A DNA stretch of 6,377 bases from Deltaproteobacteria bacterium (GCA_020056895.1 JAGVGV010000386.1:1-6377), one strand, 5' to 3'; positions 1 through 6,090 are shown, counted from the stretch's first letter. The notes: a model not told the origin generated them from the letters alone. Numbers and translations: made by a program.

Positions 1-909
1 GTTTCCGGCCAGTGTTCGTTCGGCGCCGTCCAGGGTGGTGAACCGGTCGCCGTCCTGGGCCAGGGCGACCACGATGCGCTTTTCCTCCAGAAAATCCAGG
101 TCAAAGGCGTGAAGGGGCTGGCCCATTTCCATGAGCACGTAGTTGGTCACGTCCACTACGTTGTTGATGGACCGAACGCCGGCCGCCGCCAGCCGGTGGA
201 CCAGCCAGAAAGGAGAGGGGCCGATCTTGACGCCCCGGATCACCCGGGCCACGTACCGGGGGCAGTGTTCGGGGGCCAGAATGTCCACGGCGGCCAAGTC
301 CTGGACCGGAGTGGAGTCTTCCCGAAGGTCGATCCGGGGGTACTTTACTCGGGCGCCCAGGATGCCGGCCACTTCGCGGGCAATGCCCAGAACGGAAAGG
401 CAGTCCGGCCGATTGGGGGTGATCCCGATTTCGAGCACCCAGTCGGCCAGCCCCAAGGCCTGAGCCAAAGACCGGCCCAAAGGAGTATCTTCGGGTAGCT
501 CCACCAGGCTGCCCGCTTCGGCGCCGATCATCAACTCGGCTTCCGAACAGAGCATACCCTGGCTTTCGTGGCCTTTCCTCATGGCGGTTTTTATAGTGTC
601 GCCGGACGGAAGAACCGCGCCCGGCAAAGCCAGAGCAGAAACCAGTCCGGGCCGGGCATTGGGAGCGCCGCAGACCACGGTTCGTTCCGCTTGGCCGTCA
701 TGGACCCGGCAGACTGTCAAATTCTGGTTCTCGGGGTCCGGTATCGGGGCCGCGTCAACGATCCGCACGGTGATCACTTGGTCCAGGTACGCGTACCGGT
801 CGACGATCTCTTCCAGTTCCAGGCCGACCATGGTCAACCGGTGGCCCAGTTCCTCGGGGGAAAGGTCCAGGTTCACATATTCCCGGAGCCAATTGAAGCT
901 GACGCGCAT
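1..909 (-). CDS. pheT: Phenylalanyl-tRNA synthetase beta subunit, N-terminal part (cut by window edge)
   Basis: This is the large subunit of the cytoplasmic (alphabeta)2 enzyme that charges tRNA-Phe with phenylalanine. The frame is open from an ATG at 909 down to base 1, giving 303 codons without a stop; the family is about 800 residues, so well over half is missing. It begins MRVSFNWLREYVNLDLSPEEL, the usual PheT opening. A tRNA-binding (EMAP-like OB-fold) domain covers roughly residues 39-150 and ends in the hallmark GHESQGMLCSEAEL. ITPNRPDCLSVLGIAREVA follows at about 165-185, and RSINNVVDVTNYVLMEMGQPLHAFD, typical of the B3/B4 editing region, at about 245-270. The ATG has only a weak GGGGCGG-type Shine-Dalgarno about 4 bases upstream. 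It lies 92 bases after pheS and is presumably co-transcribed. Identity is secure; the downstream B5, core and anticodon-binding domains cannot be judged. Confidence 0.97.
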   Translation of the reverse strand, partial: MRVSFNWLREYVNLDLSPEELGHRLTMVGLELEEIVDRYAYLDQVITVRIVDAAPIPDPENQNLTVCRVHDGQAERTVVCGAPNARPGLVSALALPGAVLPSGDTIKTAMRKGHESQGMLCSEAELMIGAEAGSLVELPEDTPLGRSLAQALGLADWVLEIGITPNRPDCLSVLGIAREVAGILGARVKYPRIDLREDSTPVQDLAAVDILAPEHCPRYVARVIRGVKIGPSPFWLVHRLAAAGVRSINNVVDVTNYVLMEMGQPLHAFDLDFLEEKRIVVALAQDGDRFTTLDGAERTLAGN

Positions 910-943
910 GATCCGCCCCGCCAAACCCAATACGCCTGGGAGT

Positions 944-976
944 CCCCGAAACAGGGGGGTCCCGCATAAGGGACCC
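944..976 (-). other. Two adjacent hairpins in the pheS-pheT gap
   Basis: GGGTCCC (957-963) and GGGACCC (970-976) form a perfect 7-bp stem with a 6-base loop. Immediately beside it CCCC (944-947) and GGGG (954-957) can form a second, 4-bp stem that shares base 957. On the transcribed (minus) strand neither is followed by a run of T, so an intrinsic terminator is unlikely. An RNA processing or stability element between the two synthetase subunits is possible. The pairing is seen directly; the role is inferred. Confidence 0.45.
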
Positions 977-1001
977 GGGAAGGGGACGCCGGGACGACGG
1001 G

Positions 1002-2015
1002 CTAGAATTGTTTCAAGAACCTCAGGTCGTTGTCGAAGAAAAGCCGGATGTCGTCGATGCCGTACTTGAGCATGGCCACCCGCTCGATCCCCATGCCAAA
1101 GGCGAACCCGGTGACCTGTTCGGGATCGTACCCGACGAACTTGTACACCTCGGGGTCCACCATGCCCGATCCCAATATTTCCAGCCAGCCCGAATTCTTG
1201 CAGACCCGGCAACCCGGGCCGCCGCAGATCACGCAGCCAATGTCCACTTCGGCCGAAGGTTCGGTAAAGGGAAAAAAGCTGGGCCGGAACCGGACGGGCA
1301 CGTCCGGCCCGAAAAACTGGTGGACGAAGGAGGTCAAAACGCCCTTGAGATGGCCGAAGGTGATGCCCTGGTCGACCACCAGACCTTCGATCTGGTGGAA
1401 CATGGGGGTGTGGGTTACGTCCGAATCGCGGCGGTACGTTTTACCCGGGACCACCACCCAGACCGGCGGCCGTTGGGCTTCCATGGTCCGCACCTGCATG
1501 GGCGAGGTATGGGTGCGGAGCACCACCTTATCGGAAACGAAGAGCGTGTCCTGCATGTCGCGGGCGGGATGATCGGGTGGAAAATTCAGGGCTTCGAAAC
1601 AGTAGTAATCCGTTTCCACTTCCGGACCTTCGGCCACGTTAAAGCCCATCCGGGTGAAAATGCCCAAAATCTCTTCGATGGTCCGGGAAATGGGATGCCG
1701 CCGGCCACGCCGGGTCCGCCGGCCGGGCAGGGTGACATCCAGAGCGGGACCTTGGGACTGAGCGGACAGGTCCGTCAGCCGGTCGGCCAGAGCCCGGGTG
1801 AGTTCATCCTTGATCCGGTTGGCCAGAGCCCCCACTTGAGGACGGACGTCTTTGGGCAGGCTGCCCATCTGGCGCATCAGACCCGAAACCGAGCCCTTGG
1901 TGCCCAGATAGCGGACGCGGACCTCTTCGATTTCGGTTTTGGTCCGAGCCAGATTCAGGGCGTTTAGAGCCGTTCGCGCCAGTTCGCTCAAGGCCGTTTT
2001 CAACTGTTCCGGCAT
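1002..2015 (-). CDS. pheS: Phenylalanyl-tRNA synthetase alpha subunit
   Basis: This is the catalytic subunit of PheRS, which forms phenylalanyl-adenylate and transfers Phe to tRNA-Phe in complex with PheT. It has 337 residues, normal for bacterial PheS. Residues about 1-90 are the helical coiled-coil arm that contacts tRNA, with YLGTKGSVSGLMRQMGSLP at 36-54. The class II core follows: motif 1 around HPISRTIEEI (107-116), motif 2 with MFHQIEG (205-211) and motif 3 with GFAFGMGIERVAMLKYGI (303-320). The end, LRFLKQF, is the usual terminus. Four cysteines (261, 264, 269, 272) in a CxxC-x4-CxxC arrangement precede GWLEILGSGMV; this zinc-knuckle-like insert occurs in many bacterial PheS proteins but not in the E. 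coli one. The ATG at 2015 gives the expected MPEQL start. An AAGGAG lies about 13 bases upstream, a long spacing, with a closer but weaker GGGGAC. The stop is TAG. Confidence 0.98.
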   Translation of the reverse strand: MPEQLKTALSELARTALNALNLARTKTEIEEVRVRYLGTKGSVSGLMRQMGSLPKDVRPQVGALANRIKDELTRALADRLTDLSAQSQGPALDVTLPGRRTRRGRRHPISRTIEEILGIFTRMGFNVAEGPEVETDYYCFEALNFPPDHPARDMQDTLFVSDKVVLRTHTSPMQVRTMEAQRPPVWVVVPGKTYRRDSDVTHTPMFHQIEGLVVDQGITFGHLKGVLTSFVHQFFGPDVPVRFRPSFFPFTEPSAEVDIGCVICGGPGCRVCKNSGWLEILGSGMVDPEVYKFVGYDPEQVTGFAFGMGIERVAMLKYGIDDIRLFFDNDLRFLKQF

Positions 2016-2300
2016 CGCGTCCCCGTGGCTCCTTTTCGTCCGGACCCTTTAAGGCGGGAGTCCGGGAAATAGGCCAATCCCCGACCGGTCTTCCCTATGC
2101 TGGGGGCCGGCGGGGTGACCACGCCATGCAAAACATTTTGGGACCGGGATGGAGGCTTTGGATGCCCGCCGACGATGGCCCGCCCCAAGCGAGACGATCC
2201 GCTCGACGCGCCGGCGGCCAAACCCGTCCGCCGGTACTGCCCCGGCCCTGTTCCGGCGCCCGGGGGAAGCAGAATCCCCGGGCCTCGGCGGTCCGGGCGA
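2016..2300 (-). promoter_or_regulatory. Long non-coding pheS leader with GC hairpins
   Basis: This 285-base gap between rplT and pheS is the longest inside the cluster and holds no credible gene. On the minus strand, 17 bases after the rplT stop, GCCCGGGG (2258-2265) and CCCCGGGC (2276-2283) form a perfect 8-bp stem with a 10-base loop. Just ahead of the pheS Shine-Dalgarno, CCGGAC (2040-2045) pairs perfectly with GTCCGG (2060-2065) around a 14-base loop. Neither stem is followed by a T run, so classic intrinsic termination is not supported. In E. coli the equivalent gap carries the Phe-rich pheM leader peptide and an attenuator; no Phe-codon cluster is visible here. The only short frame, 13 codons at 2136-2095, has one Phe and no ribosome binding site. 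A leader acting on pheS expression, or a hidden promoter, is possible but unproven. Confidence 0.4.
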
Positions 2301-2654
2301 TCAGGCGACGGCGGCCTTGGCGGTCGCGGCCAGGGCGGCGAACCCCGCCTTGTCCATCACGGCCATATCGGCCAGCATTTTCCGGTCCACATCCACGTTG
2401 GCCTTCCTCAGACCATCCATCATCCGGGAGTACGACAAGCCGCATTCCCGGGCGGCGGCGTTGATGCGGATAATCCAGAGCTTCCGGAAATCCCGTTTGC
2501 GCTGACGACGGTCGCGGAAAGCGAAATCCAGGCCGCGTTCCACGGCTTCACGGACGCTCCGGTAAAGAAGGCCTCGGCCGCCTCGGTATCCCTCGGCCAT
2601 CTTCTGATACTTGTTATGACGTTTGCGGGCTTTGACGCCGCCTTTGATTCTCAT
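2301..2654 (-). CDS. rplT: 50S ribosomal protein L20
   Basis: L20 binds 23S rRNA early in assembly of the large ribosomal subunit. In several bacteria it also represses translation of its own operon by binding the mRNA. The 117-residue product is the normal size. It begins MRIKGGVKARKRHNK, the basic N-terminal extension that threads into rRNA. The globular part contains GYRGGRGLLYRSVREAVERG, RDRRQRKRDFRKLWIIRINAAARE and LSYSRMMDGLRKANVDVDRKMLADMAV, all family hallmarks. The N-terminus is MRIK rather than the common MPRVK, one residue shorter. A GAGG Shine-Dalgarno sits about 8 bases before the ATG at 2654. It lies 112 bases after rpmI. The gap contains an 8-T run on the transcribed strand but no stem directly ahead of it. 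Confidence 0.98.
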   Translation of the reverse strand: MRIKGGVKARKRHNKYQKMAEGYRGGRGLLYRSVREAVERGLDFAFRDRRQRKRDFRKLWIIRINAAARECGLSYSRMMDGLRKANVDVDRKMLADMAVMDKAGFAALAATAKAAVA

Positions 2655-2766
2655 GACGAAACCTCACTCGTGACCTTGACGGCGTCCGATACAGGCCGAG
2701 GGTGTTGGCCTCGGACCAGGTCGCCGGATGGAAATCGACGGCCGGAAAAAAAACAAGGGCCGGTTT

Positions 2767-2964
2767 TTAAAGATAGGGCAACAGCCGCCGAACCTGGGCG
2801 AAATTGGTGGCATCGACTTCGCCGTCCTTGCGGAGACGCCGCTTGCGCGCACGGCTTTTCTTGGTCAGAATATGGCTGGCATACGCCTTGGCCCGGACAA
2901 TCTTGCCCGTGCCCGTGACCTTGAAACGTTTGGCCGCGCCACGATTGCTCTTCATTTTGGGCAT
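2767..2964 (-). CDS. rpmI: 50S ribosomal protein L35
   Basis: L35 is a small, very basic protein of the large ribosomal subunit, encoded between IF3 and L20 in most bacteria. From the ATG at 2964 it has 65 residues, the family norm: MPKMKSNRGAAKRFKVTGTG, then KAYASHILTKKSRARKRRLRK and a C-terminal VRRLLPYL. An in-frame ATG at 2985 would add seven residues (MAGVEVH) not found in the family. The start at 2964 is preferred because GGAGG lies at 2974-2970, only 5 bases upstream. The stop is TAA. The region just upstream can pair with the bases beside this Shine-Dalgarno (see the 2970-3025 entry), suggesting translational control. Confidence 0.97.
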   Translation of the reverse strand: MPKMKSNRGAAKRFKVTGTGKIVRAKAYASHILTKKSRARKRRLRKDGEVDATNFAQVRRLLPYL

Positions 2965-2969
2965 ATGAA

Positions 2970-3025
2970 CCTCCACCCCCGCCATGAAATGACGGAGCGC
3001 CTGACAAAAGGGCCCGCCGGGGGGT
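2970..3025 (-). promoter_or_regulatory. Possible translational operator covering the rpmI ribosome binding site
   Basis: In the 68-base infC-rpmI gap, GGGGGT (3020-3025 on the plus strand) is perfectly complementary to ACCCCC (2975-2980), which directly abuts the rpmI Shine-Dalgarno (2970-2974). In the mRNA, a stretch just past the infC stop could fold onto the bases next to the rpmI ribosome binding site across about 39 bases. In E. coli and Bacillus, L20 controls this transcript by binding an mRNA structure, so the position is suggestive. The complementarity is seen; L20 control here is inference. G/C runs pair easily by chance. Confidence 0.35.
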
Positions 3026-3032
3026 ATTTTTC

Positions 3033-3563
3033 CTAAGCTTTCGGAGCCAGGATCATGACCATGAACCGGCCTTCGAGTTTGGCCGGTTGTTCCACGACAC
3101 CCAGATCGGCCACATCGGTAACGATGCGGTCCAGCATGCCCCGGGCCAGATTGGCGTGGGCGATCTCGCGGCCCCGGAACATCAGGGAAACCTTGGCCTT
3201 GTTCTTCTGTTCCAGGAACTTGCGGATGTTACGCAGTTTGAACTGGTAGTCGTGCTCCTCGGTCTTCGGCCGGAGTTTGACCTCCTTGATCAGAATGACC
3301 GTGGCCTTTTTCTTCGATTCCCGTTGCCGCTTGCTCTGTTCGTACTTGTACCGGCCAAAATCCATGATCCGGCAGACCGGTGGATCCGCGTCGGGGGCGA
3401 CTTCCACCACGTCCTGCCCGTGTTCCAGGGCGATGCTCATAGCCTCGTCCACGGTCATGATGCCGAGCTGGTCGCCTTCGGCGCCGATCAGCCGGATTCT
3501 GGGCGACCGGATCATCCGGTTTACGTTGACCCGCTTTACGGGTTCCTTCTGCTTCTTGTTAAT
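3033..3563 (-). CDS. infC: Translation initiation factor IF-3, ATT start codon
   Basis: IF3 binds the 30S subunit, prevents premature joining of 50S and checks start codon and initiator tRNA. Read from an ATT at 3563-3561 the product has 176 residues, normal for IF3. The N-domain contains RVNVNRMIRSPRIRLIGAEG (11-30), DQLGIMTVDEA and the strongly conserved PPVCRIMDFGRYKYEQSK (61-78). After a lysine-rich linker the C-domain holds VKLRPKTEEHDYQFKLRNIRKFLE, the FRGREIAH motif (129-136) and the terminal MVMILAPKA. No upstream in-frame ATG exists; the upstream frame offers only a TTG at 3596, which would read through the ribosome binding site. The next ATG would remove the first 16 residues. AGGAGG at 3576-3571 sits 7 bases before ATT, deciding the start. 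A rare AUU/AUC/AUA start is the known basis of IF3 autoregulation. The stop is TAG. Confidence 0.96.
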   Translation of the reverse strand: MNKKQKEPVKRVNVNRMIRSPRIRLIGAEGDQLGIMTVDEAMSIALEHGQDVVEVAPDADPPVCRIMDFGRYKYEQSKRQRESKKKATVILIKEVKLRPKTEEHDYQFKLRNIRKFLEQKNKAKVSLMFRGREIAHANLARGMLDRIVTDVADLGVVEQPAKLEGRFMVMILAPKA

Positions 3564-3570
3564 CCCACCA

Positions 3571-3576
3571 CCTCCT
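3571..3576 (-). promoter_or_regulatory. infC Shine-Dalgarno that fixes the ATT start
   Basis: AGGAGG on the minus strand, followed by TGGTGGG and then ATT. The perfect anti-16S match at 7-base spacing is the main evidence that IF3 starts at the non-AUG codon. Combining a strong ribosome binding site with a poor start codon is the arrangement expected for control by IF3's own start-codon discrimination. Confidence 0.9.
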
Positions 3577-3580
3577 GGTT

Positions 3581-3629
3581 TTGGAAGCCCATCCAAGCAT
3601 GGCCGGCGTCTCGGCCGAGACGGCTGGCC
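3581..3629 (-). promoter_or_regulatory. infC leader stem-loops
   Basis: In the 110-base thrS-infC gap, the 16-base palindrome CGTCTCGGCCGAGACG (3607-3622) forms a 6-bp stem with a GGCC loop. After a G-G mismatch and a one-base bulge (T3625), the stem extends through GGCC (3601-3604) pairing with GGCC (3626-3629). Closer to the gene TTGGA (3581-3585) pairs with TCCAA (3592-3596), ending four bases before the Shine-Dalgarno. There is no T run after the large stem, so it does not look like a terminator. It may be a regulatory leader for the infC-rpmI-rplT transcript, or a transcript stability or processing element. The structure is seen; the role is inferred. Confidence 0.5.
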
Positions 3630-3673
3630 GGTCGGTACCTACGGGCCGAGCCTTCGCCCGCGTATTAAATCCT

Positions 3674-5572
3674 TCAACCAAAACGCGGCCGGGCCGCTTC
3701 CGGCCGTAACCGGTCGATAAAGGCATCGATGGTCTGGAAGCCCAGGTCTTCACCGGAACGAGCCCGCACCGTGGCGCCGCCTGCTTCCACTTCCTCGTCC
3801 CCCAACACCAGCATATAGGGGATTTTTTGAAGCTGCGCTTCGCGGATCTTGAATCCCAGCTTTTCGTTGCGCAAATCCGCTTCCACCCGCAAACCCTCGG
3901 CCCGCAACCGGTTCAGTATCATCCGGGCATGATCGTCGGCCCGGTCCGTAACCGTCAGCAAGATCGTCTGAACCGGGCTGAGCCAAACCGGAAACGCGCC
4001 GGCGAAATGTTCCACCAGCACCCCGATGAACCGTTCGATGCTGCCCAGGATAACCCGGTGAATCATGACCGGCCGTCGCCGCTGGCCGTCTTCGCCCATG
4101 TACGTCAAGTCGAACCGTTCGGGCAAGGTAAAATCGCATTGGATGGTGGCGCACTGCCAGCGCCGGCCCAGAGCGTCCTTGAGCTTGATGTCGATCTTGG
4201 GGCCGTAAAAGGCGCCGTCGCCTTCATTCACCTGGTAAGGCAGGCCCTTTTCTTCCAGGGACGTCCTCAAAGCCAGGGTGGCCAGTTCCCAGTCCTCGTC
4301 CGACCCGATGCTTTTTTCCGGCCGGGTGCTCAGTTCCAGTTCGTACTCGAAATCGAAGACGTTCATCACGTCGATCACCAGATCGATCACGCCCTTGATT
4401 TCATCGTTCACCTGGTCCGGACGGCACAGCAGATGAGCGTCGTCCTGGGTGAACTGCCGGACTCGGGTCAACCCGTGGAGCACGCCCGATTTTTCGTGCC
4501 GGTGGACCACGCCCAGTTCGAAATACCGCTGAGGCAGATCCCGGTAGCTGCGGATTCGGGATTTATAAATGAACATGTGGCTCAGGCAGTTCATGGGCTT
4601 GATGCCGTACCCAATGCCGTCCACTTCCGTAAAATACATGTTTTCGCGGTAATTGTCGTAATGTCCGGACCGTTCCCAGAGCGCCGTCTTGAGAATCTGG
4701 GGGCCAACCACGATCTGGTATCCCCGGCGAAGGTGCTCCTGCCGCTCGAAATCCTCGATCAGCATCCGGAGCAAACCGCCCTTGGGATGCCAGATGACCA
4801 TGCCGGCGCCCACTTCGTCGTGGATCGAAAAAAGGTCCAGGTCCCGGCCCAGCCGGCGGTGATCCCGGCGTTTGGCCTCTTCCAGAAAATGAAGATACTG
4901 GTCCAGCTCCTCCTTGGTGAAAAAGGCGGTGCCGTAAATCCGCTGGAGCTGCCGCCGGTTTTCATCCCCCCGCCAGTACGCGCCGGCCACGCTCAACAGT
5001 TTGAACGCCGGCACCCGGCCCGAATGGGGAATATGGGGTCCCCGGCAGAGGTCCACGAAATCGCCCTGGCGATACAGAGAAACCGTATCGTCGGTCAGTT
5101 CCTCCAGGAGTTCCACCTTGTACGGTTCGCCCATGTCCGTGAACAGGGCAATGGCCTCGGACCGGGGAATTTCCTGGCGGGTGAACTTGTGGTTCCGCTT
5201 CATCAGCCGGGCCATTTCCCGCTCGATGCGGGGCAGGTCTTCGGGAGTGAAGGTTTTATCGTAGTCGAAATCGTAGTAAAAGCCGGTCTCGATGGCCGGC
5301 CCGATGGAGACCTTAACCCCGGGGAAGAGCGCCCGGACGGCCTCGGCCATGAGGTGCGAAGTGGAATGGCGAAGAATTTCCAGCGCTTCCGAGCTGCCGG
5401 GATCGATCGGTTCCAGGGCTCCGTTCCCGGTCAAAGGCCGATCCAGGTCCACCGGACGCCCGTCGAAACGGGCCGCCAGGGCCTTGGACTTACTCCCCAG
5501 AATATCCGCCGGCGTGGTCCCTCTGGGAACCGTTCGGGCCGCGCCGCCCACCACCACCTGAATCTCTTCCAT
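3674..5572 (-). CDS. thrS: Threonyl-tRNA synthetase
   Basis: This class II synthetase charges tRNA-Thr and removes mischarged serine. From the ATG at 5572 it has 632 residues, close to the E. coli length. The N-terminal TGS domain covers about 1-60. The editing domain follows, with HxxxH (His69, His73) and CRGPH (Cys176, His180), so serine editing should be intact. The catalytic core carries the expected zinc ligands Cys329 (in KPMNCLSH), His380 (in TQDDAHLL) and His505 (in VMIHRVILGS). It also has motif 2 VVHRHEKSGVLHGLTRVRQF and motif 3 HRVILGSIERFIGVLVEHFAG. The anticodon-binding domain covers about 530-632, with NEKLGFKIREAQLQKIPYMLVLGDEE. A longer frame from an ATG at 5692 adds 40 residues without family resemblance and with no good ribosome binding site. 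The chosen ATG has AAGG about 9 bases upstream. The stop is TGA. Confidence 0.98.
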   Translation of the reverse strand: MEEIQVVVGGAARTVPRGTTPADILGSKSKALAARFDGRPVDLDRPLTGNGALEPIDPGSSEALEILRHSTSHLMAEAVRALFPGVKVSIGPAIETGFYYDFDYDKTFTPEDLPRIEREMARLMKRNHKFTRQEIPRSEAIALFTDMGEPYKVELLEELTDDTVSLYRQGDFVDLCRGPHIPHSGRVPAFKLLSVAGAYWRGDENRRQLQRIYGTAFFTKEELDQYLHFLEEAKRRDHRRLGRDLDLFSIHDEVGAGMVIWHPKGGLLRMLIEDFERQEHLRRGYQIVVGPQILKTALWERSGHYDNYRENMYFTEVDGIGYGIKPMNCLSHMFIYKSRIRSYRDLPQRYFELGVVHRHEKSGVLHGLTRVRQFTQDDAHLLCRPDQVNDEIKGVIDLVIDVMNVFDFEYELELSTRPEKSIGSDEDWELATLALRTSLEEKGLPYQVNEGDGAFYGPKIDIKLKDALGRRWQCATIQCDFTLPERFDLTYMGEDGQRRRPVMIHRVILGSIERFIGVLVEHFAGAFPVWLSPVQTILLTVTDRADDHARMILNRLRAEGLRVEADLRNEKLGFKIREAQLQKIPYMLVLGDEEVEAGGATVRARSGEDLGFQTIDAFIDRLRPEAARPRFG

Positions 5573-5733
5573 AATCGGCAACCTTTGGAAACCCCTGGCC
5601 CGGACCCTTCGCCATCGGCATCGATCCGGAGGAACCAACGGCTGGAAAACAAAAGGCATCCAAGGGGACCCCCGGACGCCTCGCGGTTTCATCGGTAAGA
5701 CCAGGGCCTGGTCGTGTTCACCCCCAGGATATA
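5573..5733 (-). promoter_or_regulatory. thrS leader between tRNA-Val and thrS
   Basis: These 161 bases separate the encoded CCA end of tRNA-Val from thrS on the same strand. The near-palindrome GACCAGG-G-CCTGGTC (5699-5713) begins 20 bases after the tRNA and is followed on the transcribed strand only by TTACCG, not a T run, so readthrough from the tRNA promoter into thrS is plausible. I found no convincing -35/-10 pair here and no T-box. In E. coli, thrS is repressed by ThrRS binding a tRNA-like leader; I cannot confirm an equivalent fold by eye. Confidence 0.4.
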
Positions 5734-5808
5734 TGGTAGGCGCGAAGAGATTTGAACTCTTGACCTCTACCGTGTCAGGGTAGCGCTCTCCCCCTGAGCT
5801 ACGCGCCT
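5734..5808 (-). tRNA. tRNA-Val (anticodon GAC)
   Basis: This is a complete 75-base tRNA with encoded CCA (5736-5734). The acceptor stem AGGCGCG pairs perfectly with CGCGCCT. The D stem is GCTC/GAGC with a 7-base loop. The anticodon stem CTACC/GGTAG encloses CTGACAC, placing GAC at 5776-5774. The variable loop is AGGTC, and the T stem AAGAG/CTCTT encloses TTCAAAT. GAC reads valine codons GTC and GTT, and A35-C36 are valine identity bases. The A1-U72 acceptor pair and the A-T-rich T stem are slightly unusual for so GC-rich a genome. The gene heads the minus-strand cluster and is probably co-transcribed with thrS. Confidence 0.97.
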
Positions 5809-5831
5809 AAGGCCATCAATGAACCCGGATA

Positions 5832-5860
5832 CTTTCAGCAGAGTTCCGGCTCTTTGTCAA
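5832..5860 (-). promoter_or_regulatory. Candidate sigma-70 promoter for tRNA-Val and the thrS cluster
   Basis: A perfect TTGACA -35 box lies at 5860-5855 on the minus strand. At 17-base spacing the -10 position reads TGAAAG (5837-5832), only 3 of 6 matches to TATAAT, so the promoter is either weak at -10 or uses another element. Transcription would start roughly 20 bases before the tRNA. The -35 and location are good; the -10 is poor. Confidence 0.4.
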
Positions 5861-5901
5861 GGGAAAAGAGCATCTCCGCCAAAAGGGCGAGCCTTACCGG
5901 T

Positions 5902-5940
5902 GGGCGTCGGGCGCCGGCCCTTTTTGGCCGGCCAACGCCC
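5902..5940. other. Large GC stem-loop
   Basis: GCCGGCC (5913-5919) and GGCCGGC (5926-5932) form a perfect 7-bp stem around CTTTTT. An outer GGGCGT (5902-5907) and ACGCCC (5935-5940) add 6 bp across an asymmetric internal loop. Neither strand has a T run after it, so it is not a standard intrinsic terminator. It lies upstream of both divergent tRNA promoters. Confidence 0.55.
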
Positions 5941-6045
5941 CAAAATAACAAAGTCCAGCCCCCCTGGCAAGAGCGGATTTCAGGAAAAAGGCAACTTTCC
6001 GTTACCGGCGACCATGGCCGAGTGGGGCGCCTTCTGAAAAGCGGC

Positions 6046-6090
6046 GGCTTCAACCTTCAGGCTGCCAGCCTTCAGCGATCAGCCGTCAAC
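6046..6090. repeat. Degenerate CTTCAG-type short repeats
   Basis: Variants of a 6-9 base unit (CCTTCAG, AGCCTTCAG, AGCCGTCAA) recur with short spacers, and AGGCTGCCAGCCT (6059-6071) within them is a perfect odd palindrome. Similar CTTCAGCC-type runs occur in intergenic regions of some deltaproteobacterial genomes, from memory. The copies are few and imperfect. Confidence 0.35.

Noticed and set aside
1008..1967. A 319-codon open frame on the plus strand opposite pheS
   Set aside because: Same cause: in register with pheS, which has few Leu TTA/CTA or Ser TCA codons. The composition is biased and no domains are seen.
2095..2136. A 13-codon minus-strand frame (MFCMAWSPRRPPA) as a pheM-like leader peptide
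   Set aside because: It has only one Phe codon, no Shine-Dalgarno and no terminator or antiterminator pair after it.
2740..2768. A possible intrinsic terminator on the plus strand (CGGCC...GGCCG then GTTTTT) in the rplT-rpmI gap
   Set aside because: The stem is only 5 bp with a long A-rich loop, and no plus-strand gene leads into it. On the minus strand the 8-T run has no stem directly before it.
5573..5692. An N-terminal extension of thrS by 40 residues from the ATG at 5692
   Set aside because: The added residues are rich in Arg/Pro and unlike the TGS domain, and the ATG lacks a good ribosome binding site. The start at 5572 gives the family length.
3827..5698. A 623-codon open frame on the plus strand opposite thrS
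   Set aside because: It runs in exact codon register with thrS. Stops there would need TTA, CTA or TCA codons in thrS, which this GC-rich gene avoids. It has no family resemblance and is an antisense shadow.
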